Source: Laccaria trichodermophora (lineage: Eukaryota; Basidiomycota; Agaricomycetes; Agaricales; Hydnangiaceae). Taken from it: a stretch of 64,000 nucleotides of DNA. Every line of letters begins with the position of its first letter. The stretch's first letter is position 1. The stretch lies in assembly GCA_018417955.1 (NCBI GenBank), contig JACTVC010000033.1, positions 62,001-126,000 of the forward strand, given 5' to 3'. The translations under genes and the position numbers were made by a program. Under the pieces are notes generated by a model. The model saw nothing but the letters and a program-made list of their open reading frames with translations, searched no databases and was not told the DNA's origin. Positions 50,057 through 61,329 of the stretch are shown here, in pieces.

Positions 50057-52301
50057 TCATGAAACCACAGGACTAGCCTGCGCCTTGATCGCCTTTGACA
50101 GGGCGGTCTCCCCCAGATCTTTCCCAGGCGCTAAACAAGACGAGGCAGAGGTCTTCCTCGATGGCGGCTTCAAAAATGTAACAGGGGACCGGGCCTGGAC
50201 TCCATTTGGCGAGGGGGCCGAGGCAGGGGGTGGAGGAAGCTTGGGAGCCGAAGGCGGATAGTTTGGCGGTGTGTGTGCGGGAGAGGAAAGGGGAGGCGGG
50301 TTGAACAAAGTCGACGTGGCACACCAAGAGTTCCGATTGATCTTCTTATGCTGACGAATGCTCAACTTGCCAGCGGCACGAATAGCCGCGTAGTTGTCTT
50401 GCGTAAAATTGAGTGGATGACATACAGCGCTCATGCCACTATTACTGCTCATGCCAGAGCTAGATGACGGCTCAGGATCGTTGGAAACTTGCGACTCAGA
50501 AGTCGGTGAGAAGATGATGGATGATGTAAATGATCCACAAGGAGACGCTGGAATTGAGTCTGTCGAGGTATTTGAGGAGGTTGATAGCGACACAACTGCT
50601 GGTCCCTGCGGAAGAGTGAGAGGAAACGCTGACTGATAATCACTAGGCTGTCGAGTAAAACTTGGAGGTGAGAGCTCATGCGCCATGTCATCGACAGTTG
50701 ATTCAATATGACCGGACTGTAGCTCGGTTTGCCGCAGTCTCCAGCGCTCCACATTCGAATCACATTGTTGTGCATACATGGCCAATTCTGCATTCGTCGA
50801 CAAAGCTGAGATTGCAATTGAAAAAGGATTAAAATCCAGCTTACCTGGTACCGCTCTGACAGTCAGATCCAGAAGGGGCTTTGCAAACATACTCGTAAAG
50901 AAAATCTGACTTTTTGCTTCCGCAAGGGGATCACTCGAAGCTTGAACTGTCTGCTGCAGGGAGTAGTGCTGTTCTAACTTTGCTTGAGATGACCATTCTT
51001 GCATCAGAGCACTTGCCCAATGCTGCGATACAGTGAAAGGGCGAGACTACAAGGAGGGTAAGACTGGCAGCTCCAATACGAATGAAAATTCAAACTGACC
51101 GGATTACTGATGTCTGCGTTCTTTAAAATCGCTTGACAGATGATGACTTGACGGGTATACAATGTGCCCTCATGGTTATTTATTGCCTCCTCAAATCGCC
51201 GCATGAAATCGGAGTGCACACTCATATCAGTCGCAAGAACCGTATTCCAGAGTAGTTTACGGAAATGACTTCCGTGTATCGCGTCATCCAGCAAAGGACC
51301 CAGTCCATGGTATCGCATGACCCGAAGCAGGAGTTGGCAATGCATCTGCTCCAGCGCAGATTTACCGTCAAATACGATGGAGAGCGGGGTCTGCGCATTT
51401 TTCTGGAAAATGACAAAAATTGGAGCACATGATAGAATATACAGATACAAGCAGGCTTACCATGAAAACGTTTGAGAATCCAGGGTGACCAACATCATGA
51501 CCAATGGCCGCAACGTAGAGCACAAAAAGGTCCCGCAACCCCAGACTTGTTATCAGAGGACCACTATCAAACTTCTTCTTGACCCTCCACATCCGTCCAG
51601 GTTCTAGTAGTATCGAGACCGGGGGAACCATGCCCGCTGATCGTAGATACGAGTGAGTTGCCTGGAGCACATCTAGAGCATGCTCGAAATTGTGGTACGT
51701 ATTCTCGTATCTATATATTTGACGGAGATGATGAACAAAAGCAGATAGTTGTCCTAGAAGTACGAAGATAGAATACTTGAGCATTGTATTGGATGATATA
51801 GTGGTTACACTCACTCATCGATATGCCAATGGTTTCTTCCATCCCCTCGATACGAAGAACCGCCTCGAAAAGAATCAAAGTGCATGCTAGCACCTCATCG
51901 TCCAAGAGCTTATGGGGCTCAAAGTGCCAAGAATCCAACGTATTGATGAGCCGAGATCGAACTTCGTTGGGCAGGTGGGCAGGGACGCTAGTCTGGGTTA
52001 GTTGCGGACAAGATGAAGGCAGTAAACGGACACACAAATCCGGATTATATTCATTGACAGCATGCAATGTCTGGTTGTACATGTCGCTGAGAAGCTCTGC
52101 GAATCGAGTTCTGGAGGCTGTTCAGAACATGCACCCATTCGGGAACCAAGCGGCTACGTACTCAACTTCGGTTCCTACCCATCCTTGCCCCCGTCCGCTG
52201 TTCCCAGTAGCCAGATGAAGCCCCCCGATGTCTGCACTACGTCGCTTCCGCTGTCTTGAGTGCGAATCGACTCCACATTGCCCCGTAGTGGCCCCGCACA
52301 T
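50057..52301 (-). CDS. 3',5'-cyclic-nucleotide phosphodiesterase (PDE2-type, HD fold)
   Basis: Hydrolyses cAMP (and possibly cGMP) to 5'-nucleotides, damping protein kinase A signalling. Starts MCGATTGQCGVDSHSRQRK at 52301; the next exon begins TRFAELLSDMYNQTLHAVN. The catalytic PDEase_I domain shows the metal-binding signature in order: YHNFEHALDVLQATH (HNxxH), VAAIGHDVGHPGFSN (HDxxH), ALEQMHCQLLLRVM, LATDMSVHSDFMRRF and ILKNADISNP. After SRPFTVSQHWASALMQEW the domain ends and about 190 residues of low-complexity Ser/Pro tail follow (SNTSTDSIPASPCGS, PPPSAPSPNG). The stop is at 50057. Six or so introns. The ordered metal ligands make the activity call firm; the paralogue number cannot be told. 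Confidence 0.92.
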
Positions 52302-52566
52302 GATGGCTACTGGGATCTATGGAGAAATAAGTGGTTTAAAGGTACGAAATCGAAGGCAATTAGGGAAAAGGAAGGAGTGTGGAAGATAAATGGATATTGA
52401 GTGGTAAAAGTTGAATATCGGTGGATCGTTGGTCGCGTGGAGTGCCAAGGGTACTCTCGTGGCTTCCGCGTGGGTTTTCTTTTCTTAGCATGTCGGAGGT
52501 TAAACTTCGCCAGTACTCCGCCTGGGAGTCCGCCCAAACACTCTGTACCCGACGAGGAAAACTACG
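52302..52566. promoter_or_regulatory. Upstream region of the phosphodiesterase gene
   Basis: Contains the promoter of the minus-strand phosphodiesterase and possibly that of the doubtful plus-strand frame starting at 52567. No specific motif is claimed. Confidence 0.3.
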
Positions 52567-52985
52567 ATGTCTGTGCGTCGTCAGAGGTCGTCAGTCTTGA
52601 CGGATAATGTCGCTAATTTCTTCGGGGATTTCGGTCTACCTCCTCCATCTATCAATTAGGCAATTTTTGACAACAGCGGGTTACCGACAATTGACGGCTG
52701 ATGGACTACATAAATCAGTGGTGTCGCCTGGTCTGACTAGGTGGAGGTTCAGCACAATGTTATTGGTCAAACCGACGCCTGTCTTCTCAGCCGAGATTTC
52801 GACGTTACTCTCTCCATGCGGAGGATGTATGGAGCAGAACCTCGCCAAGGCCCGGGGGCGTCCTGACCGAGTTTCTGGAGAGTTCCGACTCACGTTTTTG
52901 GAGGAAAGGACGCGGTGAAGGGGATTCCGACGTAGACGACCTAAACCCTGGACCATTGCACGGCATTTTGAAGGCCGTCTAGTCA
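52567..52985 (+). pseudogene. Coding-like stretch with broken frame
   Basis: An ATG at 52567 opens MSVRRQRSSVLTDNVANFFG, closing after 30 codons. From about 52740, after a CTGACTAG acceptor-like site, another frame reads VEVQHNVIGQTDACLLSRD and FDVTLSMRRMYGAEPRQGP, meets TGA, and continues one base out of step as EFLESSDSRFWRKGRGEG and DLNPGPLHGILKAV to a TAG. The break falls at a run of five G. Both halves have coding-like composition but I know no family for either. It could be a decayed gene, a sequencing slip, or chance. Confidence 0.25.
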
Positions 52986-55233
52986 ATTCGCAATGGAGTT
53001 TGTCCGCTCGATCTTCGGCCATGGAATCAATAGCTGGTAGACAGTCCGGGGAACAAATGGGCGCGTCGACTTCATCCATTCGTAGATCCTTGCACAAATA
53101 TGCGAATGACCACAACAAACCCCGACGTACTGCCAATCTGTCAAACTTGTCGCAAACCGCTCGATAACGTCATCGACAACTCGCTATTAACCTGGTGCTG
53201 CGGGGCCCAACATCAAAATCTACGATACATCTGCGTAGATTTCATAATCAATCGAACTGGACCAAGTTGAATCGAATAAAGTACTTTGTGAATATCAGCC
53301 CTTCTTCCTTGGCCAGGATGCTGTCCTCCTCCCCCCGAATCATCCGGGTATTATAGCCCGTATTGAGCTGTGCGTAGTACAATGCCATGAGCTTTGTATT
53401 ACTGAATCTCAAGGGTAACTGCAGTCCAAGGGCGGGTTTTGAAGGCACCAAAAACATAATCCACGTGCGATCAGCAGAGGCTACCGATTACACATCCTAA
53501 ATTCCTTCGTGATTTCATTGGCCATTGAATATTGAGGCCTGACTCAGATGTGAATCAACCAACCCTCATTCAGCCACCATTCAAGCCTGCAGCTCCACAT
53601 ACATGAAAAGCAAACAAAGTGGGGGATCTTGTTCGCGGCGGCCAACATGGTAATCCGTGCTCTACTTAACACACCAGCGGATTGCGAACGCTCTACATTC
53701 TTCACCCCCTAGCACCCTCCACGGAGAGGTCCACTCCTATCCCCACTTCTAGCGCATATCGGACCTGGGCAGTGGGTCCTCGCTAGCATCAGGGTTTGTT
53801 ATTTTGGTCAAGGAGGATCCGCACGGCGCTTCTACGATCAAAATGAATACACAACGCATCCCCAGCAAGGACTCAACAAGGATTAGTCCTAGTCCTTCAA
53901 TTAAATCTCTAGCTGCGCAGCCTGCGCCATGATTGTTAGCTGTCCCTCCTACTTACAATGTACCAGTTCAGGGGCTTCTGCAAATCACTCCAGGAAGCAT
54001 TCATCCAACTGATAATGGACTCTGACGAAAGTCAGCTCCCTACTTGGCGTTTCAAGGAGGCGAAGAACCAATGAAGAACAGGCAGCTTGACTCCAAAAAC
54101 ACAGCATCAGTTCTGTTTTTCATCTATGACGTGTACGTGTGCGCGTGGCGTCACAACTTGAATCATAGGCAGCCATTGAATGATCGCTACTACGCTAGTA
54201 CACTTAGGAGGCGTCCTAGATATCAAACCCAGTGATAAGGATTGTCGGAGTGCCCAAAGCTGAAGGAGGTCCCCCGATTGCTCCGCAGCTTTTACTACAT
54301 GCTTAGGACGAACTCTGAAACGAAAATGCGGTAAACTTGATGCTAGGCGAAAGGTGTCAGAGTTCCTCTAGTCTTCAGTCTCCAGCCCTTCAGGAGTGGG
54401 GTGCCTTGTGGGTGCCAAACTTCTTGAGATGCTTTCACGCGCACGTGATTAACGCGTCGCGTCAATATGACACTCCCAACATCAATTGAGCATCAAGTTT
54501 AGTTCCAATTGTGCGGAATCTAGAATCAACAACCTTTATATGAGAAAAATGACTGCGCATACTCGACCGCGGTATTCTTTGCCAGTCACACCCAAAACGA
54601 CCCGGAACGCGGGCGGCGACAATGACGTTCTTACCAAAATAGAAGAATTTCAAGTTCTAGCTCGCTGGTAACGACGGTAGCTTGCGCTTGAAGTCACCCA
54701 CTAGCTCTCCCTGTCAAAATACATTTCCGACTTTATTCTTATGTCCGCTTCGACAGCAAATATACACCGCACGTAGGCCAGGGTCAATGAGTTTATCGGT
54801 AGCTAGGGCGACTCAGAAAAGAGTAAGATTGAAAGGTCAATTCGACTTTAGATTGAAGTGCCCCGCTCAAGAGGCGACTCGGAGCGCTCGCCCAACGGCT
54901 GAATTTATTCCATCGAAGAGATGGTAAACCGCATCAACGTTACATACTCGTTACAAACAACCAAAAAAATATCGATAGCATGTCAAGATAAAATATTCAC
55001 ATACAAAGGGTATCGCATTAAGAAAGACTATGAGAGCAAAGGAAAGCAGTGATGATGATGCAGCAGCGATGAAGAGGAGAGGTACATTGTCCATCCAAGA
55101 AAAATTGAAACCAATGACGGCTGCGATTCCCATGGAGCGATGCAGTAAATCAGACAGACAGGGACGCGCAGAAACCGAGAAGTAATGACTCAAAGCGGCC
55201 CTAGTAGTTGAGGCTTGACAGAGGAGCAGACGA
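52986..55233. other. Gene-poor region
   Basis: More than 2.2 kb without a supported gene. Short frames at 53248-53457 (-), 54044-54235 (+) and 54951-55193 (-) show no family motif, no good splice partners and no repeats obvious by eye. No reverse transcriptase, integrase or transposase motif was seen. The part next to 55234 should hold the 3' UTR of the neighbouring minus-strand gene. Confidence 0.5.
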
Positions 55234-56595
55234 TCACATCAGGAAAGACCCATTCGGCGGTGCCCTGTTTTCTGGTAGGGACCAACGTCGGCTGACGTTC
55301 ATAGCAATTCCACTTGTGTGGATATGGTCTTGGACGAGAACAGAAGGGAGGTCAACCGCCTAATCATGCAACGGAATTCACTCATCAGAACCGATAGAAG
55401 ATGTTTATTAATTGATAGATGAGGACGACTAACCTCAGAGACAGGAGATTCCGAAGACGAAGAAGGGTCTGCGAAATTGTTACGCCGAGGAGCGTATCCT
55501 GCCCTTTTCACACCTCCAAAGCACGAATCCCAAACTCCGGAGCGCGTTCGACCATCGAGAATAGGAGGGGGCATTCGGTGAAGGTCAAGACATGAATTCG
55601 ATGCAGAAACTGGGAAATTGGTGTATTGGGTGTGGGAGGTCTGATTTTGGTCGTGGATTTGGCTTTTGCGTAGATATGGATGAGAGGCGCCTACAATATT
55701 ATTTGGTCAATCTAACAGAAGGACTTTTAAAAATAGACGGTTTACTGTTATGAAGCCGCGTATGATGGCGCAAATAACTATCGGTCAGGTTTGCTGATGG
55801 CAGATGGTCCTCTGCTGGGTATTCGAGCTCTTCCCAATCTACCGATGGTGAGGAAGTATCCTCTGACGGATACTTGGGCCAATCAGTGCGACCCTGATTT
55901 TTCAACTCGTCCCGGTGGAGTTGGAACTCTGGTGAGAAAAACCGAAGTTGCTTATTGGTGTTGGAAAGAGGAGAGGTATTGATCGCATCGACGTCCTCTA
56001 AATCCACCTGGAATACAAACTCGATCGGTTCCTCTTCGAGCGGACGCGCCTCTCCCCCGTGCCAAGTTGGAGATATGACGCTTCGCCCTTTGCCACTGTG
56101 CATCGCAAACGGGTTAAGACGAAACACGGTCATCATCTTGAGCATAGCTCTAGATGCATGGGTCGCGCGGAGAGGCACCTCGGTCGGAGGTGCGCACTTA
56201 TGCATCACAAACGGGCCGCCGAGTGAGGGGCGCTCCATAATAAAACAGCCATCGGGTTCTTCGGGCTCCACTTTAACAGAACAAGGGGGTGAGGATGTTG
56301 TACGCGGAGAGTCTGATTGGTCGGTGAGTGCACGTAGGTCATCTGTAATATCATTTGGAGCGAAATCGGGTGTTAGGGATGGGGATCGAGGAAGATCACT
56401 TTTGTAAGGACGCGAGGAAAATTGAAGAGGCGGGGATGGGATTGAGATTGGGTAGCAGGGTTCTGACGGTGGATGTGGAGGAGTGGGGTAGGCTGGAGCG
56501 GGATAGGATGGCAGATAGTAGTTACGGTGTGGATAACTACTAGCCGAGTGAACTTGGAACCCATTCGAACCGTTACGTCGTTGAAGATGGGCCAT
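55234..56595 (-). CDS. Conserved basidiomycete protein of unknown function
   Basis: Exon 1 (56595 to about 55748) starts MAHLQRRNGSNGFQVHSASS. A Pro/Tyr-rich N-terminus (YYLPSYPAPAYPTPPHPP) is followed by a compact region at about residues 130-200: GGPFVMHKCAPPTEVPLRAT, HASRAMLKMMTVFRLNPFA and MHSGKGRSVISPTWHGGEAR, then EEEPIEFVFQVDLED. I remember this segment as shared among agaricomycete hypothetical proteins; its biochemical role is unknown. An intron of about 48 bases leads to SASHPYLRKSQIHDQNQTS and RMPPPILDGRTRSGVWDSCF; a second intron leads to VDLPSVLVQDHIHTSGIAM and the stop at 55234. About 400 residues. It may be a transcriptional regulator judging by the disordered ends, but no DNA-binding domain is visible. 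Confidence 0.72.
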
Positions 56596-57991
56596 GAATT
56601 GAAAGGGCGCAAAGACGCATTGGCAACGACTTATATTGTTGGTTGACGATTTGTTGAAATATCAGTTGTGCATGCCTCGATTCTGCAGCCTGACCGAGGA
56701 TCACAGATCCAGATCGCCATTCTGCGAATTGATGCAATTCCCTAGCAAAAACGTGAGTGCGGTTCACAAGCCTGGTTCAACATTCGTTCAAACCAAGCTA
56801 ACAGCGGCAGCGTTTGTGAGTGCATATTCCAGGGTGCACCTCATCTGCGACCTGTTTCTGTAAATAGGTGTCTTCCCAGATGGATTCGCGTTCAACGCCA
56901 CTGCGTGACACACGACCTTCCTATTCCGCCATCTTTTCAACCTCCGCGAATTTCATGTCTTTGTCACACTTACTACAGCTCCTTGAATTTTTGTCTCTAG
57001 TATCTTGCACCGTTTTCCCGGTTATCCTCTGTCTCTGCAATCTGTCAACGCCAATCAAATTCTATTAGTCTACCTGGTCTCCCCAGCTTTTCAAACTGGA
57101 CTTTGGCGCGCCTTCGTCCGCCAATCTCATCAGACTCAACAGTCCGAGTCCGAATTGTCACCTCACGGTCTCTGCTCCGAAACACCGTCTTTCATCTAGC
57201 ATTTAGCCTCGTTATGTTATCGATTTGGACCTTTTAACCCTCTGGCCCACAGGTGTGGCTCTTACGGATTTCCCATCCTTGTCAAACAAAAAAAGGGCAC
57301 ATCTATGCTTGTATACCCTATGTCAAGCCCACTCGTTTCGAGGGCACCTTTTGTATAGTCTCGTGTATCAGCCTTATGTATCGACGGACGCTTTTCCGGC
57401 CAGTCTTGCTCCATCCGGTCAGTACAATATCTGATGACGCATCCAAGACGCATCTGACTCGCGAAAAAAGAATCAGTGCACCACGACTGTCCGGACGAAC
57501 ACCAACACTGAGCCGCTCAGTTAATCGTTCGACTCTCTTTCGTCCGAACGACCCGTTCCTGAGCGCCAACAAAAGATCTCACATTCACAGGCGAAATTCG
57601 CCTTTCTTACGTTTTTCCTACGGCAAACTCGATTTGATCCAAAGTCAAGCATCTTAAAATTGGCCCCGGAGAACGCTAAAAAACCACCGCGTACCTAGTG
57701 CGTGTATCAATTCAAATCGCCGGCGTATTGATCTTTCTCCTTTTTCTCCACGTTCAGCGCGACTCATCTTGTAGGGAGATTACAACCATTAAGACGATCA
57801 TTTGTGAGAGAACCAGCAAACATTCACTAAAGGCGGCGAATGCACCCTATCGATCGTTTATTCCTCACAGCCCTCGAACACATGCGCTCCCCAGAACTTT
57901 TCACTGGTACGATGCATGCAGATAAGCCGCCCAAAGGTCAGTGGCGCCGCGAAGACATGGTTTTCAACATGAGAAGTTGTCCACCCACTCA
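56596..57991. other. Gene-poor region
   Basis: About 1.4 kb of C/T-rich sequence with many short overlapping frames on both strands and none that can be supported. The part next to 56595 should hold the promoter of the conserved basidiomycete gene. Confidence 0.4.
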
Positions 57992-59843
57992 CTAGCCGCC
58001 CCGATGGCGGCCCTTGACCAAAGTTGTCTCTGATGATTTTTCGCGGCCTCTACCATTCCTCTCGGGCGCGTTAACACGAAGAGCAGGGTCAGGGTACCCC
58101 TTGACATCTATTTCATCCCTATCGAAGCCATGATATGTAGGTCTATTCGCTTTGGACGCCAAAACTTTTTGATATTCAAGCACAACTCGTGAAGAGAAAC
58201 AAACAAAGGATTCATAGACCGTCAAAATGATCGAGGCCGTAGGTTCATGATATGGAAATAGCCTTAGGAAGGCATGTAAGTAAAGCACATGAAGGAAAGA
58301 TTGGTTGTGGTATTAATCTGTGCGAAGCCAGAGCATTCCATGTCGGAGATGGAAGTCGAGGACAAGCTAAAAATTTCCGTCACATGCCGTTGACAAGAGG
58401 GCGCACTAGTGTGGCATGACAGGAGTTCCCCGCCGACACGGTAACCACCACAGTCATACGTGGTTCCTCACCCTTAACCAAGTTTATCTTAAGCGACACG
58501 ACTGTGACGTATAAAACAGAACTAGCGAGGGGTCTTGGTCTTCAACTCTGACCATCCGACCCGTATTCCGAATCCTGCATGGCCAGGTCGTGGAATCGAG
58601 TGTTGTTGCCTATTGCGGTGATGATCCAAGAGCGCCTGGTGTGCAAGTCTTGAATGTGGCAAGGCGTTTGAGCGCGATCCGTTCTTCTGATGAACAAAGC
58701 AATATCATGAAAGTGGTGATACTTCAAAGCCGTTCTGATGTGATCAAACTTCAGACGGGTCTCTTCCGGATGGATCGGTATGCATTTGCTTGACTTTCGA
58801 TGTTGGCCCACCTTTCTTCGTCCTCGAATCGGCGATCAGCCTGTTCTAGGTACTTGCCGCCGGGGTCTAGTATACAAAAAAACCTTGTGTCAGGGTTAGA
58901 CTCTGCCAATTCACGTCATACAGCAGTATATTTCGTAGTTTTGTAATCTTGATGCTTTTCGTTGGAATAATGCGCACGCTGGCAGCTAACTGTGGTCTGA
59001 AGAACGGTGATAACGTTTGGGTTCCGGACGACTGGCCATGTGGATGACTTGCTGTCAAAAGAATCAATATGGGGCAAGTCAAAAGTTCGATGTGTTATGC
59101 ACGTATCACAAGTCGAAGATGATATTGGACCCACATAGATTGTAATTTGTCGATATGCGAACGTGTTAACGAGTAGGAAAGTGATATGCTGCCAACCTCA
59201 CATGGGCGAGGTGGGGCGCTAACAATTTTATCTCCGCGGCACTTGGTAGAGAGGGTCAAATACAGGGACAAGATTGCCTACCCCGCGTCGTTTGTTTTAG
59301 ATACCGGACGGAGACAAGGATGCATGCGTGCTGGCCCCGATATGTGGAGCGGGAGCACAACGTTGAGTCGATGCTTGCTTTGAGCACTTGAGAACCTGTG
59401 CAGATTGACACTTCGGAGCAAGCGCGTTCAATGAAGGTCCAGTGGGTTCTCCACCTTCAGCCTGACTCCACGTAATTCAGCCCACTCTCATGGAATGCTG
59501 GAGGACCGACCCCTTATTTACTTACCTTGGATGGGAGCAAAATGAAGAAAGCCGGTCTGAAATTCATTTGGACTTAGGTCCTGATGCTTCGGACTTTGAT
59601 CTTTTTCATTTTGCCAAAGGTGCCATATGCTTCGAGCTCAGGGGTCGCCCTTCTGGACGTAAGCCTTGATAGAATGTCTCGTTCCCGAACTGATGGTGCT
59701 CTCCTGAGTCTGCCTTCCGGGTAACGTGGTCTGAACAAGGGCGTCACAAAGGAACGCGCCCCCTGAATTATCAGATCCAATGCGCTGAATTGTTGGTCCG
59801 ACGAAGGATTGCTGACGATGAATGAAGGGGGAGAGTCAGCCAA
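57992..59843 (-). other. Possible multi-exon gene or gene remnant
   Basis: Three minus-strand pieces have coding character. At 59843 a frame starts MADSPPSFIVSNPSSDQQFS and runs 89 codons to 59574, with basic RPRYPEGRLRRAPSVRERD. After a TATACTAG acceptor-like site at 58866, the sequence reads PGGKYLEQADRRFEDEERWA and NIESQANAYRSIR. At about 58180-57992 another frame reads ASKANRPTYHGFDRDEIDV and KGYPDPALRVNAPERNGRG to a stop. I could not join them with convincing splice sites and know no family. They may be exons of one hydrophilic protein, separate small genes, or relics. The first piece would share a divergent promoter with the CFA20 gene. Confidence 0.25.
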
Positions 59844-60215
59844 ACTGAATGATTTTGGGCCATGTTGTTAGGCGAGGGCGAGCATATTTCTTCAAAGAGA
59901 TTAACGGCAGCTTGATTGTAGTAGTAAACCGCACGATTGGTGCCGTATGCATGTATCGTTTACGTGCAATCTGGGGCCATCTGCTGGACGCGTTATTATC
60001 TTAGTAGCCTGGCTTCTGGAGTACCGAAATCACCGTGCTTTCTCGACAAAGTCAATTATCTGCATATAACGCTTTGGAGGCAGTTATCCGGTATACCGGG
60101 AGATTGGCGACGATGGACGTATGTAGGCTGAGGATAAAAGCCGAAAATCTGGCGGCTGTCAGATTTCTGGCTCTGGTAGAGGGACAACCAAATATGTACT
60201 CACAAGCCACTTAGT

Positions 60216-61155
60216 ATGTTTTCAACGGCGTTGCAGCCTTCAATCGTTTCCCTTTTCTCCTCCACAGGAAGTGACCCGCTCGCCTTGTTCTCTGTACACA
60301 AGGATGATTTACTTCCAGCCGATTCCTTTGTTGTCCTCCTCCACGACCGCCTTTCCCAGCCACCCCCTCCAGCACCTGCGGTACTAATTACTCCACAACA
60401 TTTTCAATACCAAGAGGATGACTCTGAATCGTATGGATATTGCCTAGATCAGACCGTCCTTCACATCCAATCGCCCACCATTACGACGACATATATTCAA
60501 TCACCCCCGGTCTTAAATTACAGCTCAGGTGTCAACGGTCTCGGTATCACGCACCCATGGATTCATCTCCAAGTCCGGAATCTATCCAAGGAGTGGGCCT
60601 TCGAAGTTGGGATTGTGGATCTGTCTGCTCGGGTTGGAATCCTCCGACTGTCAACATTTCAGGTGCATTTTCTTTCACCTTTCAAAGAATGACGTATAAC
60701 TACGATGTTTGCTCAATCTCATGTGGCTTGTGGAGTTTTTTCTATCTATCAGAAGTTTGATTTCATTTCTTCGTTTTGTTGGCATCACTGTACTCAAGGA
60801 ACTGGACTAGGCACGACCACGACTTAAACTGAGCCACAACAAACCTCCCGTTCTCCATCTGCCACTCTCCTTTCCGCCAGCTTCATCTCGGCTTCTTACT
60901 CCATGGAGCACAATCGCTTTACACCTACCTACTATCATGGCACGCTTCTCGACTCCTAGTCTTATGACAGATGATGATGAAGAATGCAGAGGAGGAGGTT
61001 GGAGTTCAGATCCGAATAGAACTATCCCGATGGGTGGCTATTCACACGTGTTACACGTTCGCATCTACGCGACCTGTCGCCTTCGAAGAATTTGGTTTGG
61101 GGATATTGGTCCCAGCCAGAAGGTCCCTTGGGAATTTGAACTATATGCTGACTGA
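60216..61155 (+). CDS. CFA20-domain protein
   Basis: Starts MFSTALQPSIVSLFSSTGSD. Exon 1 continues through HWIHLQVRNL-type sequence: ITHPWIHLQVRNLSKEWAFE and VGIVDLSARVGILRLSTFQ. A 148-base intron (60663-60810, unusually long for this region) leads to ARPRLKLSHNKPPVLHLPLS, then SRLLTPWSTIALHLPTIM and, near the end, GGYSHVLHVRIYATCRLRRI and WFGDIGPSQKVPWEFELYAD. The beta-rich fold and the PLxxPWxxIALHLP and VRIYATCRLRRIWF segments are those of the CFA20/CFAP20 (DUF667) domain, first known from ciliary inner-junction protein CFAP20. About 264 residues. Agaricomycetes have no cilia, so the role must differ; nuclear or RNA-processing roles have been suggested for relatives. Confidence 0.75.
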
Positions 61156-61329
61156 CTTTTGGGGTTACAAGGATCACCGGTCGGGTGGCCTAGTTCTGAG
61201 ATACACTAAAATCTGGTAGCTTGCCAGAGGGAGACTGAAGTTGGAAGTGCTCTTGATGGATGATTATCTATGGTATGTACAACTCGGGATTAGTCTTATT
61301 TACAGCAATTGTCAAACGTAGCAAGAGTA

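Noticed and set aside
52986..60215. Possible transposon or retroelement remnants in the gene-poor part
   Set aside because: No reverse transcriptase, RNase H, integrase or transposase motif and no terminal repeats could be seen by eye; a self-comparison dot plot would decide it.
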